Assembly (NCBI GenBank): GCA_009777735.1
Contig: WRLF01000004.1
Span: 62,001-126,000 of the forward strand
DNA length: 64,000 bases
Direction: 5' to 3'
DNA from: Treponema sp.
GTDB lineage: Bacteria; Spirochaetota; Spirochaetia; Treponematales; Breznakiellaceae
Shown here: in pieces, positions 35,617 through 43,359 of the stretch
Layout: each line of letters starts with the position of its first letter
How positions within the stretch are numbered: the first letter of the stretch is position 1
Position numbers and translations under genes: made by a program
The notes under the pieces: generated by a model
The model's database searches: none
What the model saw: the letters and a program-made list of their open reading frames with translations, nothing else
What the model was told of the DNA's origin: nothing

Positions 35617-36717
35617 TTATATTTTTGGTATTTTTATTTCAACTTCTTTTCCCAGCTTTGCTGAACGGTATATCCCGTCACAAATTGCCTGGTTGTACAG
35701 AATTTGCTCTCCGGGAACGGGCGCCGGGCCGTTTTTGTGAATTGCATCGACAAATGTCCTCATTTTGCCAAACCACATATCCATGGGTCTTTCGGAAGCA
35801 TAGGCGTTAAACGGGATGGTAGGCAGTACAACAGAATCGATGTGCTGTCCGTTGACATCGGTGTAATACATAATCCGCGATTCTTTGTTGTGGCTTTCAA
35901 ACCCCGTTGTTACCTTGATTGCCCCTTCCGTGCCAAGCCAGAGCGTATCCCCCAGTGTGTCGGCATGCATGGCCCAGGACTGTTTAAACACAAAAGTAAC
36001 ATCTCCTTCAAGGCGCACAAAAGCTACAGAAAAATCATCCACTTCAAATGTTTTTGCGCCCGGCCAGTATTTTGGATTTTTTCCAAAATAGTTTGTTGCC
36101 ATGGCCGATACCGTCAGAGGTTTTGGATAACCAATGGCATTCAGGCATTGGTCGATGGAATAACAGCCAATGTCGCCCAGGCAGCCAAATCCGGCCTTGT
36201 CTTTTTCCACAAAAGTACCGCCGGGAATGCCCCGCCTGCGCCCGCCGCCGGATTGCATATAATACACTTTCCCGATTGCGCCGGAGCCAATCAGATTGTC
36301 CACCTTTTGATGCATAAAATCATGGCGCGGCTGAAAACCAATGGTGAGAATTTTTTTTGCTTTACGCGCGGCGCGTACCATGTCTACGCCTTCCTTGAGG
36401 GTAAACGACATGGGTTTTTCACACAAAACATGTACCCCTGCTTCAAACAGGACAATGCAGCATTCCGCATGAGTTGTATTGTATGTACAGACACTTGCGC
36501 CGTCCATCTGCACATTTTTTACCATATCCTTTACATGCTCAAACGCAGGAGCCCCGATAAGATTGTATTTATCCAAAAATTCCCGCGCCCTGCCCGGAAT
36601 GATGTCGCATGCACCGACAACCTCAACATCATTAAAGTCCATATAATGCTTCATGTGCGCATGGGCAATGCCCCCGGCTCCGACAATTCCGATTTTTAAT
36701 TTCTTTTTTTGTTTCAT
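35617..36717 (-). CDS. Gfo/Idh/MocA family oxidoreductase 1
   Basis: This is a 366-residue NAD(P)-dependent sugar dehydrogenase-like protein with a good Rossmann motif (GIVGAGGIAHAHMKHYMD), CEKPMSFTLKEGVDMV (EKP, Lys implicated in hydride transfer) and GFGCLGDIGCYSIDQCLNAIG. It is the first gene of the six-gene operon. GGAGGAG lies before the ATG, and the 83-bp gap separates it from the divergent GH2 gene. It probably acts on a hexose, inositol or sugar acid. It is complete. Confidence 0.92.
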   Translation of the reverse strand: MKQKKKLKIGIVGAGGIAHAHMKHYMDFNDVEVVGACDIIPGRAREFLDKYNLIGAPAFEHVKDMVKNVQMDGASVCTYNTTHAECCIVLFEAGVHVLCEKPMSFTLKEGVDMVRAARKAKKILTIGFQPRHDFMHQKVDNLIGSGAIGKVYYMQSGGGRRRGIPGGTFVEKDKAGFGCLGDIGCYSIDQCLNAIGYPKPLTVSAMATNYFGKNPKYWPGAKTFEVDDFSVAFVRLEGDVTFVFKQSWAMHADTLGDTLWLGTEGAIKVTTGFESHNKESRIMYYTDVNGQHIDSVVLPTIPFNAYASERPMDMWFGKMRTFVDAIHKNGPAPVPGEQILYNQAICDGIYRSAKLGKEVEIKIPKI

Positions 36718-36800
36718 ATACAGGCTCCTCCTTTTTTTTTATAATACCAGCAGAGCGGGAAAAAAACAATATAGCGCAATATTTTAATTAAGAGGTTTTT

Positions 36801-38576
36801 ATGAAATGTTATCAAAACGGTTATCCGCGACCCCAGTTTGTACGGGATCGGCAATCATGGGAAAACCTTGACGGCCCGTGGGACTTTTCTTTTGATGATA
36901 AAAATGAGGGTATCGCAAAAAAATGGTTTAATACATTTCCGGCAGGCCGGGAAATCATTGTTCCGTTTTGCCATGAAAGCCCCGCCAGCGGTATTGGAGA
37001 CAGTTCCCGGCATGATGTGGTCTGGTACCGAAAAACCCTGACGTTACATCCCAGGCAAAAACAGGGCAGCCGGGTTATACTCCATTTTGAAGGATCCGAT
37101 TATCATACAAAGCTGTGGGTCAACGGTTCTTTTGCAGGCAGCCATGACGGCGCTTATGCACGTTTCTCTTTTGATATAACCTCTTATGTAAAACCGGGAA
37201 ACAATACCCTTACGGTAAGGGCCGAAGACTCTCCTGACATTTCCCAGCCCCGAGGCAAACAAAGGTGGAAAAACGAAAGTTACGGGTGCTGGTATGTTCA
37301 AACAACCGGTATCTGGAAAACCGTTTGGCTTGAGTATGTAAACCCCAGCCATATTGCATCGGTAAAAATGACACCGTTTCCGTCACGGGGAATCCTTGAT
37401 ATTGAGGCTGAAATTGAATCGCCGTGCGAAGACATGGAACTGGAAGTACAAATCAGCTTTAAGGATTTAATGGTAACAAAACTAACGGCAGATGCCGGAG
37501 CAAAGCGCCTTTGTTTATCCGCCGGTGTTTTTTCCACCGCTGTCTGTGAATGGGGGCTGCATACCTGGTCGCCCGGAAATCCCAACCTGTATGATATTTC
37601 CTTTACGTTAAAAAAGAGCGGTAAAATTATTGATCAGGTTCTTTCATACTTTGGCATGAGGGAAATACGTATTGACGGGCGGTATATACTGCTCAACGGA
37701 CACCCCCTGTATCAGCGGCTCATTCTCGATCAGGGCTACTGGAAAGACAGCCATTTGACGCCTCCCGGCGAACAGGCTCTTGTTACCGATATTGATAAAA
37801 TACTTTCCGCCGGTTACAACGGCGTCCGCAAACACCAGAAAGTTGAAGATGAACGGTTTCTGTACTGGGCTGATGTAAAGGGCCTTCTTGTATGGAGCGA
37901 AATGGCCAGCGCTTATGAATTCAACGATGACGCCGTAAGCATGTTTACGAGGGAATGGATGGAAGTGGTAAAACAGCATTATAATCACCCCTCCATTATT
38001 ACATGGACACCTTTTAATGAATCATGGGGGATCAGTTCAATTAAAAACCGCGCCGACCAGCAGGCATTTACCCAAACGATTTATTATCTTACGAAATCCT
38101 ATGACCAATACCGCCCGGTGATCTGTAATGACGGATGGGAACATACCGTCTCGGATATTATAACCCTCCATGATTATGAAGAAAAAGGGGATGATTTTTT
38201 TGCCCGTTACGGTGAACATCTTGAGGAAATCCTCAATAACCGGTTGTACCCGAATCTTCACCGAGCCTGCTTTGCTTCCAGCCATACATACCGGGGTCAG
38301 CCGATAATTATCAGCGAATATGGCGGCATTGCCTTTGACGATGGTCAGGGCTGGGGTTACGGCAATAAAGTGACAACAAAAGAAGACTTTATAAAGCGTT
38401 TTGATGCAATTACCACAGCAATAAAAAAAGTTAACGGTTTATGCGGTTTTTGCTATACCCAGGTTACCGATGTTCAACAGGAGATAAACGGTATTATGGA
38501 CATGGATCGCAATTTTAAAATCGATCCGGATATCCTGCGAGAAATTAATGAACGAAAAGTGAACAAACTGGTATAA
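36801..38576 (+). CDS. GH2 family beta-glycosidase
   Basis: This is a 591-residue GH2 enzyme without a signal peptide. The sugar-binding jelly roll (~20-180), immunoglobulin-like domain (~185-290) and catalytic barrel (~290-590) are in the usual order. The acid/base is Glu 407 in TPFNESWG and the nucleophile is Glu 506 in IISEYGG. Members of this short GH2 group include beta-galactosidase, beta-glucuronidase and beta-mannosidase activities; the substrate cannot be chosen from sequence. AGAGG lies before the ATG. It is divergent from the glycyl radical operon, suggesting shared control from the 36718-36800 gap. Confidence 0.9.
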   Translation: MKCYQNGYPRPQFVRDRQSWENLDGPWDFSFDDKNEGIAKKWFNTFPAGREIIVPFCHESPASGIGDSSRHDVVWYRKTLTLHPRQKQGSRVILHFEGSDYHTKLWVNGSFAGSHDGAYARFSFDITSYVKPGNNTLTVRAEDSPDISQPRGKQRWKNESYGCWYVQTTGIWKTVWLEYVNPSHIASVKMTPFPSRGILDIEAEIESPCEDMELEVQISFKDLMVTKLTADAGAKRLCLSAGVFSTAVCEWGLHTWSPGNPNLYDISFTLKKSGKIIDQVLSYFGMREIRIDGRYILLNGHPLYQRLILDQGYWKDSHLTPPGEQALVTDIDKILSAGYNGVRKHQKVEDERFLYWADVKGLLVWSEMASAYEFNDDAVSMFTREWMEVVKQHYNHPSIITWTPFNESWGISSIKNRADQQAFTQTIYYLTKSYDQYRPVICNDGWEHTVSDIITLHDYEEKGDDFFARYGEHLEEILNNRLYPNLHRACFASSHTYRGQPIIISEYGGIAFDDGQGWGYGNKVTTKEDFIKRFDAITTAIKKVNGLCGFCYTQVTDVQQEINGIMDMDRNFKIDPDILREINERKVNKLV

Positions 38577-38581
38577 TTAGT

Positions 38582-38616
38582 GTCTGTCCGCAAAGTCGAT
38601 CACTTTGCGGACAGAC
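38582..38616. terminator. Long perfect hairpin between convergent genes
   Basis: Perfect 15-bp arms GTCTGTCCGCAAAGT (38582-38596) and ACTTTGCGGACAGAC (38602-38616) flank the loop CGATC. It lies between the GH2 stop at 38576 and the convergent GH78 stop at 38627. No clear T-run is present on either strand, so it is either a bidirectional terminator of weak form or a repeat. Confidence 0.5.
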
Positions 38617-38626
38617 ATTGCTGTTT

Positions 38627-41515
38627 CTATCTTACTTCCCTGAAAATAAAAGTGCCCGATCTTGCTTCAAATACGGCAAAACCGTTTTCCATTCCTTTGT
38701 ATACCACACCGTCAGCCGCAGTCAGAGCAGTGATATCTTTGTTGTTTACCGTATAACTTCTGTTGACCGAAGGGAGATATATGGTAGTGGTAGAGCCAAA
38801 CGGAATACCCGCGGTATATGTAACCAGACCGCCAATTCTCTCCCATCTGCTCGTCAATTTGCCCCTTACCGTATCAAGCTCAAGCCGTACCCAGTGTAAT
38901 TCACTCGTGAATGTCGGTTTTAAGGTAAATGTCCGGTAACCGTCTCTAATATCCCTTACCCCGGCAAGGTATTCATGGAACCAGTTGTCATAAGAACCCC
39001 AGAAAAAGTGGTTTCTGGAGCGGCTATGCAGCGGGAACTCCTCCCATAACGATGTGGCTCCGTTTTCAACCCAATACCCCCAACTGGGGAATGTCCGGTT
39101 ATTCAAAACCCTGAACGCCGAATTTGTTGCGCCGTAATCGGACAGGAACGGTAAAATAAAAGCTGCGCCCAAAAAGCCGGTATCAATCCGGTAGCCGATT
39201 CTGTCCATGTCATTAAGTATGTTCTGTACCACCCTGTCTTTTTGGTCATCCGGTACAACGCCCATGGCAAGAGGCAGATAATTTGATGTTTGACGGAAAC
39301 GGTTATTGTCTTGATTCGTTACCCGGTAAAAACCTAATGTACCGTTCCATAAAGTCGTGTTATATGCATTGGCAATACTGTTCATGGCGCTGCGGAAATG
39401 TGCGGCATCGGCTGTTTTACCCAGTTGCATGGCGAATTGTTCCATTTTTTGCAGTGAAAAATACACATACGAGGAACTGGTTATTTGAGAGCCTTCCGGG
39501 TTATGTGATGCCGAGTTTGGATTATCCAAATCTCCCGGCGCCAGCCAGTCACCGTACCGGTCATTTGCCCATGTCCAGCCGAATCTGTCCCTGCTTTGCT
39601 GTATATACCAGTCTGCAAGACGCTTCATGCTGTCGTACCGTTCTGCTATTACATTTTGCATACCGTACACATTGGCCAGAACATCGGCAATTAAAATATA
39701 TACGGAACCCCAGGCGGGGTCCATGCCGCGGCCGTCATCGTGGTGCAGGTCGGTGCCGGGGGCACGGTTAAGTACCTGCCCGTCCCAGTTTTGGGAATCC
39801 CGCAGTGCGTCATGGTAATGCAGTAAAAAATTACTTGAGTCAAAATTAAATACAATTGAAGGCAGGACTGCTACCACGTCTCCGCCATAGCCCATTTTTT
39901 CAAATATGGGAGTGTCTGTCGGCCTGCCGTGAAAATTGCTTAAAAGGGTCATCCGCATCATGTGGTGCAGCTGGTTTACATAAGCGCTTGATGTGGAGAA
40001 ATCGGATGTGGATCTGAGTGCATTGTTTACCCGGTAAAACCGAACATCATTTGCGGTTATAATCGCATCATGACCGAATATTTGCACAAACTGAAAACCG
40101 CTGTATCTGAATTTTGGTTCATATATCTCGCCGGGTTCTCCTTTTGCAATATAGATATCTCTCTGAAAAGTTGCATTCGCTCCGTAACCCCATTCTACCG
40201 GCGGTTCTACACTACCGGCAAGGTATGAGCCATGAAGAGGGTGTACGCCATTGCTTGCATATGTTTTTTCGCCGTATTGGATGGTAAGCTGGGTATAAGC
40301 AGGAGCGTTTATTCTGAAAAGCATCCAGCCCGACATCATTTCGGGCGCTTCAATGACCCAACTGCCGTCATCAAGGCGGGTTATTGATTTTGGTTCATAC
40401 TCTATAACTTTTTCCATTGGATCAATGTATGAAAATTTTAATTCCCCTCCCTCAGGCGCTATGGTATATGTCGCATTTAGCCACTCCGGGCCTTCGGTAT
40501 ATCCCGGCTTATTCCAACCGGGCTTTTCCCGGTTCGCATCGTATGTTTCCCCTTCATAAAAGAAATTCCGGGTAGTGGGTCCGGTGTCTGTCCAGCGCCA
40601 TGTATTATCGGAAACTACAGTTTGAGTTGGACTGCCGGAATAATGGACATCCATACGGAACAACATTCTATGCGTATCATCAGCCGGGGTAAGCCATGTC
40701 CATTGTTCATCACCCCAAATACCTCCCCGGATGCGGTAGAAAAAATTGTTAAACCCGCCGCGGTCGCTGAAAGGGCCATCCCCCAGTTCCACGCCAATAA
40801 CATTTTCACCCTGCTGCAGAAGGTCTCTAATTTCATACATCCCGTAAGGGACGGTCTTGTTGTATTGCGTCACGCTGTTGTTAAGAACCGTTCCGTCAAC
40901 AGGCTCCCCGTTGATCGTTAATATATATATGCCAAGCCCGCTGATAAATACGCGGGCCCTGTCAACACTCCCGTTCACATAAAATTGCTTCCTGAACAAT
41001 GATGAGGAATTGGACTCTGTTCCGCGCAGCCACCGGGCGCCCCCCCAGTCGCTTTCCGTTAACAATACAGTCTCGAATACGGAAATAACGGAAGTGCCCA
41101 GAGACTCATTATTTTCATCCCACACTTCTACCCGCCAAAAATATTCCGATCCCGAAGCAAGCGGCCTTCCGGCGTAGGTAATGTCGTAATTATTTTCCCC
41201 GAAAATTTTTCCTGAATCCCACATATCACCCAATAATGCATCGGCATTTCTTCTTGTTGACGACACTGTTATCCAGTATGCTGATTGCGATTTACCCTGC
41301 TCTTCCGCTGTTACGGTCCAGCTGAATTTAATCGCGGGGGTATTCCCCTCATAGATGATCTTTGCAATGGGAGCTATGGAATCGGTAGTCTTTCCGCCTA
41401 TTCTGGAAACAGGCATGGCAAACCCATCAACAGGACTTTTACACCCATTAAAAAATACCAGAGCCGCCGGAATAAGTAGCAGGCATCCCAGAAATACATT
41501 GTTTTTTTTCCTCAT
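38627..41515 (-). CDS. Alpha-L-rhamnosidase, GH78 (copy 2), lipoprotein
   Basis: This is a 962-residue GH78 enzyme, closely similar to the gene at 8365 along its whole length (for example SQSAYWITVSSTR, PVDGTVLNNSVTQYNK, TDTPIFEKMGYGGD, TSLWEEFPLHSRSRNHFFWGS). The N terminus has ALVFFNGCKS, a relaxed lipobox, so it may be lipid-anchored, unlike copy 1. The remaining family features are the same. It follows the SUMF1-like gene after 18 bp with GGAGG before the ATG, so it is the last gene of the four-gene surface operon. It should release terminal rhamnose. Confidence 0.92.
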   Translation of the reverse strand: MRKKNNVFLGCLLLIPAALVFFNGCKSPVDGFAMPVSRIGGKTTDSIAPIAKIIYEGNTPAIKFSWTVTAEEQGKSQSAYWITVSSTRRNADALLGDMWDSGKIFGENNYDITYAGRPLASGSEYFWRVEVWDENNESLGTSVISVFETVLLTESDWGGARWLRGTESNSSSLFRKQFYVNGSVDRARVFISGLGIYILTINGEPVDGTVLNNSVTQYNKTVPYGMYEIRDLLQQGENVIGVELGDGPFSDRGGFNNFFYRIRGGIWGDEQWTWLTPADDTHRMLFRMDVHYSGSPTQTVVSDNTWRWTDTGPTTRNFFYEGETYDANREKPGWNKPGYTEGPEWLNATYTIAPEGGELKFSYIDPMEKVIEYEPKSITRLDDGSWVIEAPEMMSGWMLFRINAPAYTQLTIQYGEKTYASNGVHPLHGSYLAGSVEPPVEWGYGANATFQRDIYIAKGEPGEIYEPKFRYSGFQFVQIFGHDAIITANDVRFYRVNNALRSTSDFSTSSAYVNQLHHMMRMTLLSNFHGRPTDTPIFEKMGYGGDVVAVLPSIVFNFDSSNFLLHYHDALRDSQNWDGQVLNRAPGTDLHHDDGRGMDPAWGSVYILIADVLANVYGMQNVIAERYDSMKRLADWYIQQSRDRFGWTWANDRYGDWLAPGDLDNPNSASHNPEGSQITSSSYVYFSLQKMEQFAMQLGKTADAAHFRSAMNSIANAYNTTLWNGTLGFYRVTNQDNNRFRQTSNYLPLAMGVVPDDQKDRVVQNILNDMDRIGYRIDTGFLGAAFILPFLSDYGATNSAFRVLNNRTFPSWGYWVENGATSLWEEFPLHSRSRNHFFWGSYDNWFHEYLAGVRDIRDGYRTFTLKPTFTSELHWVRLELDTVRGKLTSRWERIGGLVTYTAGIPFGSTTTIYLPSVNRSYTVNNKDITALTAADGVVYKGMENGFAVFEARSGTFIFREVR

Positions 41516-41533
41516 AAAAAATTTCCTCCATAT

Positions 41534-42460
41534 CTAAGGTTTAACAACACGAAATCCGATGTCATCAGCCCGGCTGTCCGGACTGCGGCTGTCCCGGTAG
41601 ATAGAACGGATATCTCTGCTGTCATTCCAGCTCCCGCCGCGCCGCACACGGGTATTCCCTGAAATAGCGCCGGCAGGATTTATCTTGGCGCCGCTTATAT
41701 AATTTCCATACCAGTCCCAGCACCATTCGGAAACATTGCCGGTCATATCAAACAGACCCAGACCGTTGGGGTTTCTCGTTCCTACAACACTGGGGCCGCC
41801 TCCGCTGTTCCCGCTCCACACTGCAATATTGTTAATCTGGTTACTTCCCGAATAAGTGAATGTATCTCCCCTGTTGGCGCCTTTGGCGGCATATTCCCAT
41901 TGCGCTTCTGTGGGCAAACGGTAGCCGTTGGCGGCAGGATTTTGAATTACCAGCCATTTAAGAGGATCGGAAGAATCGGTATTATTGGGATCATTCTGTT
42001 CTCTATGGATAGTGTAAGCAGGCGTTAATCGTTCGTGTCGGCTGAGCCTGTTACAGAATTCAATTGCCTCATACCAGCTTATATAATATATGGGGAAATC
42101 ATCACCTTTAAACAATGTATTTTTTTCCACTAAATCCGGTAAGTATCCCATAACATTTTTCCATTCCAACTGCGTTACGTGGTGTTTACCCAGCCAGAAT
42201 CCTCTTGAAAATGTTACCTGATGCGTATTGGGAATATCCAACATATAATTCCAATCTGGATGGTAGCTTGGATTATCAACGGGCGGGAGCGGATTAAGCT
42301 CCTTTCCAATTTCAAAACTGCCTGCCGGAATCCATATCATGTCATAATTAATCGGTCTTATGGGGTATCCGGTAGAACTATCCGTTGTTGCGTTTACGCA
42401 GCCGGCCAATACCACTACTGCATACAGTGTTATGACCCACAGTTTAAATATATTCATCAT
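41534..42460 (-). CDS. SUMF1/FGE-fold lipoprotein
   Basis: This is a 308-residue protein with a signal peptide and lipobox (VVLAGC, Cys about 21). It has the FGE-sulfatase fold signature: YDMIWIPAGSFEIG, YRLPTEAQWEYAAKGANRG, GLFDMTGNVSEWCWDWYG and RVRRGGSWND. The copper-binding cysteine pair of true formylglycine-generating enzymes is not visible near the C terminus (RDIRSIYRDSRSPDSRADDIGFRVV). It is therefore more likely a structural or binding protein than a sulfatase activator; no sulfatase is in the window. It sits 16 bp after the LRR gene in an operon of exported proteins. Confidence 0.88.
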   Translation of the reverse strand: MMNIFKLWVITLYAVVVLAGCVNATTDSSTGYPIRPINYDMIWIPAGSFEIGKELNPLPPVDNPSYHPDWNYMLDIPNTHQVTFSRGFWLGKHHVTQLEWKNVMGYLPDLVEKNTLFKGDDFPIYYISWYEAIEFCNRLSRHERLTPAYTIHREQNDPNNTDSSDPLKWLVIQNPAANGYRLPTEAQWEYAAKGANRGDTFTYSGSNQINNIAVWSGNSGGGPSVVGTRNPNGLGLFDMTGNVSEWCWDWYGNYISGAKINPAGAISGNTRVRRGGSWNDSRDIRSIYRDSRSPDSRADDIGFRVVKP

Positions 42461-42476
42461 GCCATACTCCTTACGT

Positions 42477-43334
42477 TTACTGCCAAACTGTCTGCACCCC
42501 GTTTACCCAGCGCCAGAAAAGGCCGGTAGCGGGAGGCTGAGTTTCGGAATAGTAGTAGCGGGCTGCACCGGTTAACTGCGTATTCCCCGTATTATTGACA
42601 GTTACTCCACTCCATGCCGCCAAACCGAAAAAAACCGTACTCAGGCTGCTGCAGTCCAGGAATGCATTTTGCCCGATACTCGTTGCACTCATCGTGATGG
42701 TTGTCAGGCTGCTGCAATCACGGAATATGGAATTACCGATATTTGTCACACCGGCAGGAATAATGATGCTCGTCAGGCTGCTGCAGCCTTCGAAAGCAAA
42801 ATTGCCGATGCTGGTCACACTGGCCGGTATGGTAACGCCGGTTATATTTTGCAAACCGATAAATCCGCTAGCCGCAATCGCGGTTACCGGGCGTCCCATG
42901 TGTATCGCCGGAATGACAATATCGCCTGCCGTTACCATACCTGCGGCAACTTCATAAGCCATACCGCCTTCTATCAGCGTGAAATACAGACCGGATGTTG
43001 GCGGAATTCCGGATGCTTCATATTCAACGGTATACGACCAACAGGAATTAATTGATTTTATCCCGTCGCCAATGGCTCTGACTTTAACCGTATAGTTTCC
43101 CGGCTCCAAACCCGTAAGTAAATAATAGTTTGTATTTGCCGGCGCTTCCGCATTATCAATACCGACACTATACCCGATTGCCCCCGTTACAGCGTTCCAT
43201 GTGACGATTCCGCCGCCGATTTGCGGATCCGGGGCTGCAAGAGCCCGATAGGAATCTTCGGGAGAAACTGAACATGCGGCTAAAACAACCAAAAGCATCA
43301 TCAGGCATATTATCCAAGATTTCGAGGTCTTCAC
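42477..43334 (-). CDS. BspA-like LRR lipoprotein
   Basis: This is a 285-residue lipoprotein with lipobox VVLAAC. Residues ~30-110 resemble a fibronectin-type fold (IGGGIVTWNAVTGAIGYSVGIDN...GLEPGNYTVKVRAIG). Residues ~125-250 are BspA-type LRR_5 repeats with the 23-residue pattern 'SVTSIGNFAFEGCSSLTSI'. Such proteins of oral and gut treponemes bind host or polymer surfaces. It is the second gene of the operon, 25 bp after the beta-helix lipoprotein. Confidence 0.88.
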   Translation of the reverse strand: MKTSKSWIICLMMLLVVLAACSVSPEDSYRALAAPDPQIGGGIVTWNAVTGAIGYSVGIDNAEAPANTNYYLLTGLEPGNYTVKVRAIGDGIKSINSCWSYTVEYEASGIPPTSGLYFTLIEGGMAYEVAAGMVTAGDIVIPAIHMGRPVTAIAASGFIGLQNITGVTIPASVTSIGNFAFEGCSSLTSIIIPAGVTNIGNSIFRDCSSLTTITMSATSIGQNAFLDCSSLSTVFFGLAAWSGVTVNNTGNTQLTGAARYYYSETQPPATGLFWRWVNGVQTVWQ

Positions 43335-43359
43335 TTAATTCCTCCTGTTTTCATACACA

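Noticed and set aside
35704-36699. A 331-residue open frame opposite the first Gfo/Idh/MocA gene
   Set aside because: It is antisense to a clear family member in a tight operon; its translation has no recognisable domain.
41534-42460. Diversity-generating retroelement target at the SUMF1-like gene
   Set aside because: No reverse transcriptase or template repeat is visible in the window.
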